Source: Anaerolineae bacterium
Lineage (GTDB): Bacteria > Chloroflexota > Anaerolineae > DUEN01
DNA length: 64,000 nucleotides
Direction of reading: 5' to 3'
Assembly (NCBI GenBank): GCA_025060615.1
Contig: JANXBS010000007.1
Location: 119,142 to 183,141 of the forward strand
In this document: positions 22,714 to 31,589 of the stretch, piece by piece
Position numbering within the stretch: position 1 is the first letter of the stretch
Layout: each line of letters begins with the position of its first letter
Made by a program: the position numbers and the translations under genes
Notes under the pieces: generated by a model
What the model was told of the DNA's origin: nothing
Seen by the model: only the letters and a program-made list of their open reading frames with translations
Databases searched by the model: none

Positions 22714-23067
22714 GTTCAGAAAGCTTCCCTACTCCCATTTCGTAGTTACTAAGAGAGGTCTGGAGGGGCGAAATGCCCCTCCAGAGAATCCCTTGTTCAG
22801 CCTTTTACCCGCTTATCTTGGCTCTTCATCCTCTGGGCGAAACCAAGCACAAGCATAGGTAGGCGACAGACCAAAACTAAGGAGTCTGCAGAGGGGGTCT
22901 CTTCCTCCATGCTTTCCTATTTGATGGGAAAAAGCCGTAGCTGAGAAACCTTCCGTTGAGAGGGGGTCTGGAGAGAGCTTCACTCCCTCCAGACTTTCCC
23001 GGACGAGTTTTGCAGCATTGCCCTTTTTGCGTATACTGTAGTTCCAGAGAATCCTTGGATTCCCCTG
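22714..23067. repeat. Gene-free stretch with two related hairpins
   Basis: No ORF is convincing. CTGGAGGGGC (22760-22769) pairs perfectly with GCCCCTCCAG (22775-22784), a probable ppdK transcription end. A second hairpin, GTCTGGAG/CTCCAGAC (22966-22994), repeats the same GGTCTGGAG core, and a further AGAGGGGGTCTC copy lies at about 22891. The 3' end carries the dnaG promoter. Confidence 0.5.
23010..23037 (+). promoter_or_regulatory. Promoter of the dnaG-rpoD operon
   Basis: TTGCAG (23010-23015), a 16-bp spacer and TATACT (23032-23037) lie 30 bp upstream of the dnaG start. Confidence 0.6.
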
Positions 23068-24966
23068 ATGGAGCTGCTCACGGCGATGAACGCCGTCGAA
23101 GAGATCAAGCAGCGCCTCGACATCGTTGAGGTGATCTCCACCTATGTTCCTCTAAAGCGCGCTGGACGTCACTTTAAAGGCTTGTGCCCTTTTCATACCG
23201 AGAGGACCCCTTCTTTCATCGTCTTCCCGGAGACGGGCACCTGGCACTGTTTTGGCGCTTGTGGCACAGGTGGCGACATCTTCACGTTCATCATGCGACG
23301 CGAGAACCTGGATTTTCACGAGGCTCTCCAGTTGCTAGCGCGTCGAGCTGGCGTCGAACTGATGCCGGCCCAGCCGCGCGAGGCCGAGGCGGAGCGGCGA
23401 AATGAGCGGCTGCGCGCCATTTGCTCGGCAGCTGCCGCGTATTACCATCGCTTATTGCTAGAACACCCCCAGGCGGTTAAAGCCCGTGATCACTTAGCAC
23501 AACGAGGCATTCATGAACAGACGATTCGTACCTTTCAGTTAGGATATGCGCTAGACGACTGGGAGGCCGGTCAGCGATATCTGCTTGATCTGGGATACGC
23601 GCTGGCAGATATCGTGCAGGCTGGGTTGGCCGTCGAACGGCAGGGTGGAGGTGGCTATTACGATCGCTTCCGAGGACGGCTGATTATCCCTATCTGCGAT
23701 GTGCAAGGGCGCGTGGTCGGCTTTGGCGCTCGCGCCCTGGACGATGCCCTTCCGAAATATCTGAACTCGCCTCAGACGCCCATTTTCGACAAGGGGCACA
23801 TCTTGTTTGGGCTGGACAAGGCCCGCCAGGCCATCCGGGCAGCCGATCTGGCTGTTATCGTAGAAGGCTACATGGACGTGATCACAGCGCATCAGTATGG
23901 GTACGCTAATGTCGTCGCCTCTATGGGCACTGCGTTGACTGAGCCACAACTGCGCCAACTGAAACGCTACACGCGTAACTTCACGCTAGCCCTCGATCCC
24001 GATGCAGCCGGGCAACAGGCCACGTTGCGGGGTCTGGAGCAGGCGCGTCAGGCCCTCGACCGCGAGATCGTCCCCGTCCTGACCCCGGCTGGGCTGGTCC
24101 GTTATGAACGCCGGCTGGAGGCGGAGCTGCGCATCCTCTCCCTGCCCGGCGCTCAAGACCCGGATGAGGTCATCCGCAGCGATCCCCAACGGTGGCCTGA
24201 GCTGGTGGAACAAGCGCTTCCCATCGTGGATTTCTACCTGGCGCGCGCGTTGGAAACGCATGACCTGAACAGCGCACATGGTAAAGCGGCGATTGTGGCT
24301 GAAATAGTGCCTCTGATCCGGGAGCTGGCCGATGACGTGATGCGCCATCACTACATCCAACTCTTGGCCCGACGAGTGCAGGTGGACGAGCGCATTATCG
24401 AGCGGCAGCTCGCGAGGCGGGGGAACGAAAGGGCGGACGTTCCTCGCCCTTCCATCTCCGTCGAGCCCGCCTGGCGGATCGGCCTGGAGGACTACTGCTT
24501 GGCTCGCATCCTCGCCCAACCAGAGGTGCTCCCGCTGGCCACAGCGGAGCTAGCCCAAGCCTCTCTAGCGCCGCTAGACGTCAACGACTACGAGCGGGCA
24601 GAGAACCGCGAGATCTTCGCCCGTTTGCAGGTGGCCGGCGACAGCCCAGATATGGCCGTTTTCGCTGAGCAAATCCCCGCTGTCCTGCAACCACATTGGG
24701 CCAAGCTGACTGAGGCGATCGCCAGGATGCCTACCTCATCTCCTGAACAAGCTGCCCGAGATCTGGTGAACGCGATCCTGTCGTTGCGTGTGGCGCGTAT
24801 CCGCCGTTCACTAGATGAGCTGCAGAGGCTTCTCGCAGAGGCTCAAGCTGCTGGAGATTTGGAAGCTGCCCGCGCCTATGCGCAGATGGTGCATACCCGC
24901 ACCCAAGAGCGCAAGCGCTTAGATGCCATCCGCCATCGGCGCACGATGGTGGGAAAGCGCACTTAA
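23068..24966 (+). CDS. dnaG: DNA primase
   Basis: DnaG makes the short RNA primers for DNA replication. The N-terminal CHC2 zinc finger has Cys40, His43, Cys61 and Cys65 (CPFH ... CFGAC). The catalytic TOPRIM domain, about residues 265-345, contains IVEGYMD and the DPDAAG acidic motif. The C-terminal region (about 450-632) should contact the DnaB helicase. The length of 632 residues is normal. ATG 23068 has a weak ribosome site; ATG 23086 is an alternative that removes six residues. It is followed by rpoD after 126 bp, the classic macromolecular-synthesis pairing but without rpsU. Confidence 0.97.
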   Translation: MELLTAMNAVEEIKQRLDIVEVISTYVPLKRAGRHFKGLCPFHTERTPSFIVFPETGTWHCFGACGTGGDIFTFIMRRENLDFHEALQLLARRAGVELMPAQPREAEAERRNERLRAICSAAAAYYHRLLLEHPQAVKARDHLAQRGIHEQTIRTFQLGYALDDWEAGQRYLLDLGYALADIVQAGLAVERQGGGGYYDRFRGRLIIPICDVQGRVVGFGARALDDALPKYLNSPQTPIFDKGHILFGLDKARQAIRAADLAVIVEGYMDVITAHQYGYANVVASMGTALTEPQLRQLKRYTRNFTLALDPDAAGQQATLRGLEQARQALDREIVPVLTPAGLVRYERRLEAELRILSLPGAQDPDEVIRSDPQRWPELVEQALPIVDFYLARALETHDLNSAHGKAAIVAEIVPLIRELADDVMRHHYIQLLARRVQVDERIIERQLARRGNERADVPRPSISVEPAWRIGLEDYCLARILAQPEVLPLATAELAQASLAPLDVNDYERAENREIFARLQVAGDSPDMAVFAEQIPAVLQPHWAKLTEAIARMPTSSPEQAARDLVNAILSLRVARIRRSLDELQRLLAEAQAAGDLEAARAYAQMVHTRTQERKRLDAIRHRRTMVGKRT

Positions 24967-25092
24967 TGGATTTCCTCTGCCCATGGGCGACGCGCTTTTC
25001 TTAGCAGTTGCGTATGGGCCGACCAATGTAGCGTGGATCGTCCTGCGAATATCTCTCTGGCGATGCTACACAGGCGATATAAGGGGATCAGC

Positions 25093-26352
25093 ATGGCCTC
25101 TCAGAACAAGCAAACGGTGCGACGACCCAATGGAAAGCAACCTGCTAAGAAACGCCTTCCACGTCGCCATCCCATCCGTACCGGTAAAGCCCGTATGTCG
25201 ATTCTGACCGGCTCCAGACTGAAGGACGTGGAGCCGGAGTGGTTTGCCCCAGTGGAGCCACTGCCGGACTACGGCGCGTTAGGCGACGAAGCGCTACTGG
25301 ATGAGGAGAACAGCTTGTGGTGGAAAGAAGAAGACTCATTAAGCGAGTGGTTGGCAGCGGAGCTGGCGGGTGATCCCGTCCGCGTCTACTTACAGGAGAT
25401 CGGGCGTCACCCGTTGCTCACGGCTGAAGAGGAGGTGATGCTGGCCGAGCGCATCCAACGTGGGCACGAGGCCAAACGCCGGCTGATGCAAGGAGCCCCT
25501 GTAGAGGATCACGAGGCGTTGCTCATGGACATTTGGGATGCCCAGCGCGCACAAGATCGCCTGGCGCAGGCGAACCTACGCTTGGTGGTCAGTGTGGCCA
25601 GGCACTACGTTGGGCGCGGGATGTCCCTCCTTGACCTCATCCAGGAGGGAAACATCGGCCTGTTACGGGCAGTGGAGAAGTTCGATTCCCGCATGGGTTA
25701 CAAATTCAGCACCTATGCGACCTGGTGGATTCGACAAGCCATCAGCCGGGCAATCGCCGACCAGGCCCGCACCATTCGCATCCCGGTTCACATGGCCGAG
25801 AGCCTCTATCGCCAAATGAGGATTCAGCGCGAGCTACAACAACGGTTAGGGCGAGAGCCTACCTGGGAAGAGCTCGCCCTGGAGATGGACTTGCTCTCGC
25901 CGGAGGACAAGGAGGCGATTCGACAGGCGCGAGCCGCGGGCCACCGTGCCGATGAGGCCGTAGAGCGCCGCTTACAGCGAGCGATGGCCAAGGTGCGCAT
26001 GCTCATTCAGGCCTCTCAGGAGCCTATTTCCTTGGAGGCCCCTGTCGGCATGGAAGAGAACAGCTCGCTGGGAGATTTCATCGAGGATGAAAGCCTCCCT
26101 GGCCCTATGGACCAGGCTTCTCTTCAACTGCTAAGGGAACAGGTCGCTGACATCTTAGGGCTGCTCACCGAACGGGAGCGAGAGGTGCTGGAGATGCGAT
26201 TTGGGCTCAAAGATGGTGTAAGTTACACGCTGGAGGAGGTAGGGCAGGCGTTTGGCGTCACCCGAGAGCGCATTCGCCAGATTGAAGCCAAAGCGTTGAG
26301 GAAACTGCGTCACCCCTTACGGGTGCGCCGGTTGCGCGATTTCCTGGGATAA
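25093..26352 (+). CDS. rpoD: RNA polymerase primary sigma factor (RpoD/SigA)
   Basis: This is the housekeeping sigma factor. Region 1.2 is [21 protein letters not shown], and regions 2.1-2.4 run through [18 protein letters not shown] and [17 protein letters not shown]. Region 3 follows with RIPVHMAE. Region 4 ends with [21 protein letters not shown], which reads the -35 box. The region between 1.2 and 2 is short and region 1.1 is reduced to a basic/acidic N-terminal tail. I chose ATG 25093 (419 residues) because AAGGGG lies six bases upstream; GTG 25033 would add 20 unsupported residues. The TTGACA/TATAAT promoters seen across this window match this factor. Confidence 0.96.
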   Translation: MASQNKQTVRRPNGKQPAKKRLPRRHPIRTGKARMSILTGSRLKDVEPEWFAPVEPLPDYGALGDEALLDEENSLWWKEEDSLSEWLAAELAGDPVRVYLQEIGRHPLLTAEEEVMLAERIQRGHEAKRRLMQGAPVEDHEALLMDIWDAQRAQDRLAQANLRLVVSVARHYVGRGMSLLDLIQEGNIGLLRAVEKFDSRMGYKFSTYATWWIRQAISRAIADQARTIRIPVHMAESLYRQMRIQRELQQRLGREPTWEELALEMDLLSPEDKEAIRQARAAGHRADEAVERRLQRAMAKVRMLIQASQEPISLEAPVGMEENSSLGDFIEDESLPGPMDQASLQLLREQVADILGLLTEREREVLEMRFGLKDGVSYTLEEVGQAFGVTRERIRQIEAKALRKLRHPLRVRRLRDFLG

Positions 26353-26377
26353 GCCGGCTGTGGTAGCTCCCCGTGAT

Positions 26378-26406
26378 TTGACGCATCGGGCAAGTTCGCG
26401 TATAAT
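26378..26406 (+). promoter_or_regulatory. Promoter for tRNA-Asn
   Basis: TTGACG (26378-26383), a 17-bp spacer and a perfect TATAAT (26401-26406) lie 10 bp before the tRNA 5' end. Confidence 0.85.
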
Positions 26407-26416
26407 TGCTGCGTGA

Positions 26417-26489
26417 TCCTCGGTAGCTCAACTGGCAGAGCGACCGGCTGTTAACCGGTTGGTTCGAGGTTCGAGTCCTCGCCGAGGAG
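26417..26489 (+). tRNA. tRNA-Asn (anticodon GTT)
   Basis: This is a 73-nt cloverleaf with acceptor stem TCCTCGG/CCGAGGA and discriminator G. The D arm is GCTCAACTGGCAGAGC and the anticodon stem-loop ACCGG-CTGTTAA-CCGGT carries GTT. The T arm is CGAGG-TTCGAGT-CCTCG. The 3' CCA is not encoded. A promoter lies directly upstream and a terminator 20 bp downstream, so it is a monocistronic tRNA gene. Confidence 0.97.
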
Positions 26490-26508
26490 CCTGATCTGAA
26501 TTGGTAAG

Positions 26509-26538
26509 CCCCGCCGTTGATTACGGTGGGGTTTTTTT
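26509..26538 (+). terminator. Rho-independent terminator after tRNA-Asn
   Basis: CCCCGCCGT pairs with ACGGTGGGG (one G-T pair) and is followed by seven T residues. Confidence 0.92.
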
Positions 26539-26622
26539 CTTTTGTCGTCCATCCCTTTTCCAGCTTCTTTGAGGGCGGGCAGCCACGAAGCGACGCTTCG
26601 CTGCCTCCAGCAAGCAGGCTGC

Positions 26623-27156
26623 TCATTCCCCTGCCGGGTACACCTTCTCCGGAGGCACCCGGCGTTTGGGCCGTTGGATCAGCTCGATGGTGATCCCCAA
26701 TTCCGCCTCGGTATCCAGGTACGCGTAATGACCGTCGCCATCAAGGCCGAACCCTGCGCCGTCCTGAATCATCGCCAGGCCCGCGGCCTTCGCCTGAGCG
26801 AGGGCCGTTCCCATGTCCTCTACTAGCACGCCGAGGTGATGGACGCCGTAGCCATGCTCCCGGACGAACTCGGCGTGGATGGTGTCTCCTTCGATCACCT
26901 CGATGAGCTCAATGCGCATAGGGCCTGCCCAGGCGAGGGCCACGCGTATCTTGTAGTCGGCCGGCTGGCCGCGATAGGTCATCCGCTTTACCAGCGGTTT
27001 ACCGTAGGTGTAAAAGTGCCAGGGGCCGATGCCGAACCGCTTCCAATAGGCCTCGACGGCCGCTTCCAGGTTCGGGACCACTAGTCCCACCTGAGCGATC
27101 CCATTTCGCAAAAACGGCAGCCGGCTTTTGAGCTCTTGTCTTTCCATAGTTATCAC
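26623..27156 (-). CDS. VOC-family (glyoxalase/methylmalonyl-CoA epimerase-like) protein
   Basis: The 177-residue protein has the paired beta-alpha-beta-beta-beta modules of vicinal-oxygen-chelate proteins. The first begins IAQVGLVVPNLEAAVEAY; the second begins GVHHLGVLVEDMGTALAQA, where His is a probable metal ligand. The closing GITIELIQRP carries a Glu ligand. The order of metal-ligand positions is most like methylmalonyl-CoA epimerase or lactoylglutathione lyase relatives, but the substrate is unknown. The start is GTG 27156 or ATG 27147. It is convergent with the tRNA-Asn terminator and not obviously part of the sugar operon upstream. Confidence 0.75.
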   Translation of the reverse strand: MITMERQELKSRLPFLRNGIAQVGLVVPNLEAAVEAYWKRFGIGPWHFYTYGKPLVKRMTYRGQPADYKIRVALAWAGPMRIELIEVIEGDTIHAEFVREHGYGVHHLGVLVEDMGTALAQAKAAGLAMIQDGAGFGLDGDGHYAYLDTEAELGITIELIQRPKRRVPPEKVYPAGE

Positions 27157-27291
27157 ATTCTCTTTCCCGTTTTATGCTAAGCTAGCGTTGTCATCAAAGC
27201 CTCACGTCGTCACGAAAACTCAGATCACGTGGCTGGTGGAGCGCGAAGATGGGCGTGTTTTCTGAGGACACCGCGCTGAACCATTGAAAAC

Positions 27292-27582
27292 ATGCAGATC
27301 AAGTGGCTATGGCAGATGCCTCCTTGGCGCAAAGTGGCCCTGATGGCAGAGATGAGCCGGGCCGTGTGGACATTGGCTATGGCTGGGCCGCGTCAACGCT
27401 ATCCGGACGATACGCCCGCCTTACGCCGGCGCCGCCTGGCTGACCTGCTGCTCAGTTCAAATCTACGCTGGGAACATATTGAGCCGCTGATCCAGAGTTT
27501 GGGTGATGCCTTCTATGCCGGCTTGGAAATGATGCGCAACGCAATTCGCCAAAGGGCCCCCCAACCCCTTATTGTGCTGTGA
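27292..27582 (+). CDS. Small hypothetical protein
   Basis: The 96-residue protein opens with MAEMSRAVWTLAMAGPRQRYPD, a pattern (MxxxxRxLAxAGxRxRxP) that recurs in short uncharacterised proteins of Chloroflexota and Cyanobacteria. The C-terminal half is helical. No ribosome site is evident before ATG 27292. It overlaps the 3' end of the opposing alcohol dehydrogenase gene by 14 bases. I am unsure it is expressed. Confidence 0.45.
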   Translation: MQIKWLWQMPPWRKVALMAEMSRAVWTLAMAGPRQRYPDDTPALRRRRLADLLLSSNLRWEHIEPLIQSLGDAFYAGLEMMRNAIRQRAPQPLIVL

Positions 27583-28606
27583 TGGAATCTGTTTTGGAGC
27601 ATACCAAGACGGCTTTATGCACCTTGCCGGGGTTCTCAGCCAGCTCGGCGAAGACCTGCGGCGCATCCCACAAATTGAACTCGGTGGCGAACTGCGGATA
27701 TCGGATCGCTCCGCTGGCCAACAACTGTAGCGACTCTGGGAAGCAGTTCACTGAGGCCCGTGAGCCCAAGATCGTCATCTCCTTGCGGGTGAAATCAAGG
27801 CCCGGAAAGCGCACCATCGTCCCCTGCTTCACCAAGCCCACGATGACGATACGGCCGCCCGCTGCCACCAAATCCACGGTTTGCTCCATCGCCTGAACGC
27901 TGCCCGTGGCCTCAATGACTACCGGCGCGCCCTCGCCGTTGGTCTGCTCCATCACTGCCTGCAATAGGTGCTCATCGGCCGGCAATACCTCGGCGCCGAG
28001 CCGCGCTGCGGTCTCCAGGCGTGATGGCAGCAGATCCGTAGCCACCACGCGCGCGCCACGCGCTCTGGCCACCTCGATCAAGGCGAGGCCGATAGGGCCA
28101 CAGCCGAGGATGAGCACGTACTCGCCGGCTGCCACCGCCCCTCGCCGACAGGCCTGTACGCCGATAGCCACCGGCTCAGCGAAGGAGGCCACAGTGAGCG
28201 GGAGGCCATCAGGCACGCGATGGACATGGGTAGCCGGCGCGGTCAGATACTCCGCATACCCGCCGGGGCGATGCACGCCGATGATCTGCAGCCGCGCGCA
28301 ACAGTTGGACTTGCCGATACGGCACGGATAGCAGGTGCCGCAGCCCAGGAACGGCTCCACCACTACGGGCATACCCGGCTCTAGCCCAACAACTCCCTCG
28401 CCGATCTCGGCAACGAGGCCGGCGATCTCGTGCCCGCAAATCTGAGGATAGACGGCGTAAGGATTCTTGCCTAAGTAGAAGTACATGTCCCCGGCGCAGA
28501 TGCCGGCCGCGCGAACGGAGATCAGCACTTCGCCGGGGCCGGGCCGCGGCGTCTCCCAGGTGCCGATCTCCATACGGAATGGGGCATGCATGATCGCTGC
28601 ACGCAT
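27569..28606 (-). CDS. Zinc-dependent medium-chain alcohol dehydrogenase
   Basis: This is an NAD(P)-dependent alcohol/polyol dehydrogenase. The catalytic zinc site is formed by Cys in AAGICAGDMY, the GHE motif of CGHEIAGLV and a downstream Glu. The structural zinc cysteines are CGTCYPCRIGKSNCC. The nucleotide-binding turn is LILGCGPIGLALIEVA. The 345-residue length fits the sorbitol/threonine dehydrogenase group. It is the last gene of the leftward operon starting at 38608, lying 74 bp after the SDR gene, so it probably oxidises or reduces a branched-sugar intermediate there. The exact substrate is not predictable. Confidence 0.9.
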   Translation of the reverse strand: MRAAIMHAPFRMEIGTWETPRPGPGEVLISVRAAGICAGDMYFYLGKNPYAVYPQICGHEIAGLVAEIGEGVVGLEPGMPVVVEPFLGCGTCYPCRIGKSNCCARLQIIGVHRPGGYAEYLTAPATHVHRVPDGLPLTVASFAEPVAIGVQACRRGAVAAGEYVLILGCGPIGLALIEVARARGARVVATDLLPSRLETAARLGAEVLPADEHLLQAVMEQTNGEGAPVVIEATGSVQAMEQTVDLVAAGGRIVIVGLVKQGTMVRFPGLDFTRKEMTILGSRASVNCFPESLQLLASGAIRYPQFATEFNLWDAPQVFAELAENPGKVHKAVLVCSKTDSITAQ

Positions 28607-28680
28607 AGGATGCTCCCGTCTTTGGAACTACGCTGTCGGCCCACGAAGGCGGACCTGGCAGCCCGTAATCGCCAAACTCA

Positions 28681-29499
28681 TCACAGTTGCCGAAGCACCT
28701 CGTCTGGCTCCCACCATCCGCCGGCTGAGAAGCCACCGTCTACGAAGAGGGTGATCCCGGTGACGTAATCCGAGGCAGGAGAGGCCAGGAACAAGGCCGC
28801 GCCCACCAGCTCCTCCGGCTCCGCCGGCCGGCGCATTGGAATGCGAGAGCGTAGCCATTCGGCCTTGTACGGGTCATCCCAAATGGGCTTGGAGAGAGGA
28901 GTCCGAACGAACCCAGGGATGATGCAGTTAACCTGAATGTGATCCTTTGCCCACTCCACCGCCATCGCCTTAGTAAGCTGGGCGACGGCCCCCTTTGAGG
29001 CGCCATAGACCGAGACGCTTCCCAAGGCGAAATGGGAATTGATGGAGCCGATGTGGATGATCTTCCCGCCTCCCTGCTGGCGCATGATGCGATAGGCCGC
29101 CTGGCTGATGAAATAGAGGCTGCGCAAATTGACGGCCATGATGTACTCCCAATCATCCTCGGTCACCTGGGCGATGGGCCTGCGTCGGTTTGTCGCCGCA
29201 CAGTTGATCAGGATATCCAGTCTGCCCATCGCCGCATAGGCCTCATCCACCAGCCGGCGAGCCGCGCAGAGATCACTCAATTCGGCCGTCAACGGGATCG
29301 CCTTCCTGCCCATCTCTTCGATCCGACATCGCAACTTGGCCAGCTTATCCGGTGTCCTAGCATGGATAGCAACCATCGCCCCGGCCTCGGCCAGGGCCAG
29401 AGAAAGCGCGCCGCCGATGCCTCCCCCCGCTCCCGTGACGAGTGCCCCCTTGCCTTCCAGCGAGAAAAGGCGGTGAAGGATGGACGTTTGAGTGCTCAT
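28681..29499 (-). CDS. Short-chain dehydrogenase/reductase (SDR)
   Basis: This is a classical SDR with the cofactor motif VTGAGGGIGGALSLALAEAG, the stabilising NCAAT (NxAxx form of NNAG), catalytic Ser in IGSINSHF and the YxxxK pair in YGASKGAVAQ. The tail LFVDGGFSAGG is typical. Such enzymes oxidise or reduce sugar or sugar-acid hydroxyls with NAD(P). ATG 29499 follows CAGGAGAACG, giving 272 residues; the longer frame to 29532 lacks a site. It lies 32 bp after the lactonase-like gene and belongs to the same operon. Confidence 0.92.
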   Translation of the reverse strand: MSTQTSILHRLFSLEGKGALVTGAGGGIGGALSLALAEAGAMVAIHARTPDKLAKLRCRIEEMGRKAIPLTAELSDLCAARRLVDEAYAAMGRLDILINCAATNRRRPIAQVTEDDWEYIMAVNLRSLYFISQAAYRIMRQQGGGKIIHIGSINSHFALGSVSVYGASKGAVAQLTKAMAVEWAKDHIQVNCIIPGFVRTPLSKPIWDDPYKAEWLRSRIPMRRPAEPEELVGAALFLASPASDYVTGITLFVDGGFSAGGWWEPDEVLRQL

Positions 29500-29531
29500 G
29501 CGTTCTCCTGTTCCAGGTTGGTTTTGCCGCA

Positions 29532-31487
29532 TTATACGCCATCCAGGCTGATAACGGCATAAGGCCGCAAGCGAACTCGCACGGCTCCATGGTGACCTGA
29601 TAAGAGCTCGCCAGCACGAGCGCGGAAGGCCTCAGGCGACTGCACGGCCTCCTCCACGTTGGTTTCGTCCAACGAGCGCGCCCGGACGCGCTCGCCCAAG
29701 CCGCTCACGATCACGGTTTGCGGCTCGGCGGTGAAGTTGGCGAGCATCACTCGTGTCTTGTTACCCTTCCGCAGCGCCAACCCGTCCACACAAAGGGGAT
29801 GGCTCGATCTGCTGGAGATCACCTCCCCACCGCGAAACTCACCGACATCGGCGAACACATGGTAAAGGGGGAAGACCATGCCTGGCAGCGAGCGGAATTT
29901 GTCGGGCAGGGGCGAGCCATCTTCCGTCTCCATTACGCCGCGCCAGCCGGTGGTCTCATAATACGTGATGCTGGCCACGCCGCTTTCGGCCAGATATTTG
30001 ATGCTGCCCAACGTCCACCCGGCGCCGAACAGCGACATCTGACGCACATCCACCTGTCGGGGCAGCTCACCGGTCGGCAAGGGTGGCTCCGGGCCGGTGG
30101 CGTCAGGGTTGAAGCGCGGCCTCAGAGTCACCGGCGTGATGCAGATTGGCCGGTCACCGCAGAATTGGCGGGCGCTCTCGACGGTCGCGGCTTGGGCCTC
30201 CAGGTTCTCCACCAGGGAGGCGTTGTCGAAGGCATGAACCTGCGGGTTGATGGAGTAGCAGACCGCATCGAGAGACTGAATCGGTGGACGGCTGCGATTC
30301 AGCTCGGCGAAGTAGGCGTTGGTGCCGGCCCCAATCGGCACGGTGGCATCGTAGTGGGATAGGATCTCCCGGGCTAAGATCGCCCATCGCTCCGAGGTGG
30401 ATTTCTCTCGATGGTGGAAGACCAGCCATCGCTCCACTGGCGGGCGGATGCGCGCCAGAAGGTCGGACAGGGCTTTCAGCTCGCGCTCCGCCTCGTCTGA
30501 GAGGAAGAGGGCGATCTCCAGCGATACGCCCAGCGCCTGTGCCTCTGCGGTGGCCTGATATAAAGCGGCCTCGTACCCGGGCCCAGCGAGGTCCAGGTCC
30601 ACGCGCAGGTGGGACAAGTGCAACGCCCTCAAGCGTTCGATCTCCCGTGAGTTGAGCGGCCGGCCGTGGCTCGCCACACCCAGGCCAAGCGAAGGCAAAG
30701 GGATCGGGGATGAGGAACGGAGGACGAAGGACATGGGCTGGTCCTCCGCCGTTTGACCTTCCTCTCTTACCCTTTCAGCGCTCGCAATGGGGCCTTGTAG
30801 GGAAAGGGTTACCGTCTGCGCGATGCGGGTGCCGGCCTGGATCTCTACTGGATAGGGTAGCCAAAGCGGCGTGCAATAGGTCTTGTAGGAGGCGTCGGTC
30901 CAGTTGCGCTGGTCTTCCATCTCGAAGACGTCGCCGGCGAAGCGTACCTCCGCCCAGACGCCTGGCATCACCTCGTGAGAGATGGCCTGGATGTCGAAAA
31001 AGGGCTGATGGGGCGAGATGAATTGCGGAAATGTTCCTTCCTCCACAGTCCCATCCACGTGCTCGACTCTACAGCGTGCCCCGGCGCATTCGCGGATCGG
31101 GTGGAGCACACAGAAGCCGATGCGGTTGCGCCAAAAGGTCGAGCGGGCCACGCCGTCCATGGCGAAGGTGATGGTTCCATCTGAGCCGCCAGTGATCGTC
31201 CCCTTCCAGAAGAAGTCAATGTCGCCCTGCCGGTGTTCGACGTCATAGGCGATGTGGAACGAGTCTTCGCCGATATTCATGTACGCGTTGGAGAGGTGCG
31301 GCGGCACGGTACCCCAGTTGCGGTCTCGGACGGCGACATACACCCGGCGAAGCATTTCCCGGTCACCCAATCGGATGTACCGCAGGTCTCCCTCCTCGTA
31401 GACCAGGGACAATGGGCCGGCCCGCAGTTCCTTCTGTTGAGGCAGCGGCTCCTCTTTCCCGTAGTACCATACGCTCCTTGGCAGCAT
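29532..31487 (-). CDS. Probable D-apionate lactonase (ApnL-like)
   Basis: The 651-residue protein has an N-terminal beta-rich domain (about 1-240), a central TIM-barrel-like domain (about 270-540) and a C-terminal beta domain (about 560-651). From memory of the family, blocks such as VAVRDRNWGTVPPHLSN, MDGVARSTFWRNRIGFCVLH and DQRNWTDASYKTYC match D-apionate lactonase. That enzyme opens D-apionolactone made by apiose dehydrogenase. It sits next to a Gfo/Idh/MocA enzyme resembling that dehydrogenase and in one operon with an apiosidase-like hydrolase, which strengthens the call. A database search could still place it in a broader uncharacterised glycan-related family. The start has no strong ribosome site. 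Confidence 0.7.
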   Translation of the reverse strand: MLPRSVWYYGKEEPLPQQKELRAGPLSLVYEEGDLRYIRLGDREMLRRVYVAVRDRNWGTVPPHLSNAYMNIGEDSFHIAYDVEHRQGDIDFFWKGTITGGSDGTITFAMDGVARSTFWRNRIGFCVLHPIRECAGARCRVEHVDGTVEEGTFPQFISPHQPFFDIQAISHEVMPGVWAEVRFAGDVFEMEDQRNWTDASYKTYCTPLWLPYPVEIQAGTRIAQTVTLSLQGPIASAERVREEGQTAEDQPMSFVLRSSSPIPLPSLGLGVASHGRPLNSREIERLRALHLSHLRVDLDLAGPGYEAALYQATAEAQALGVSLEIALFLSDEAERELKALSDLLARIRPPVERWLVFHHREKSTSERWAILAREILSHYDATVPIGAGTNAYFAELNRSRPPIQSLDAVCYSINPQVHAFDNASLVENLEAQAATVESARQFCGDRPICITPVTLRPRFNPDATGPEPPLPTGELPRQVDVRQMSLFGAGWTLGSIKYLAESGVASITYYETTGWRGVMETEDGSPLPDKFRSLPGMVFPLYHVFADVGEFRGGEVISSRSSHPLCVDGLALRKGNKTRVMLANFTAEPQTVIVSGLGERVRARSLDETNVEEAVQSPEAFRARAGELLSGHHGAVRVRLRPYAVISLDGV

Positions 31488-31589
31488 AAGGCCCTATCTC
31501 CGTAGAATCAGGTGACGAGTAAGGGGTGACAAGACAGTAGGACGACGAGGATGATCACTTGGCTCTTGGTTGCCTCATCCCTTGTTACC

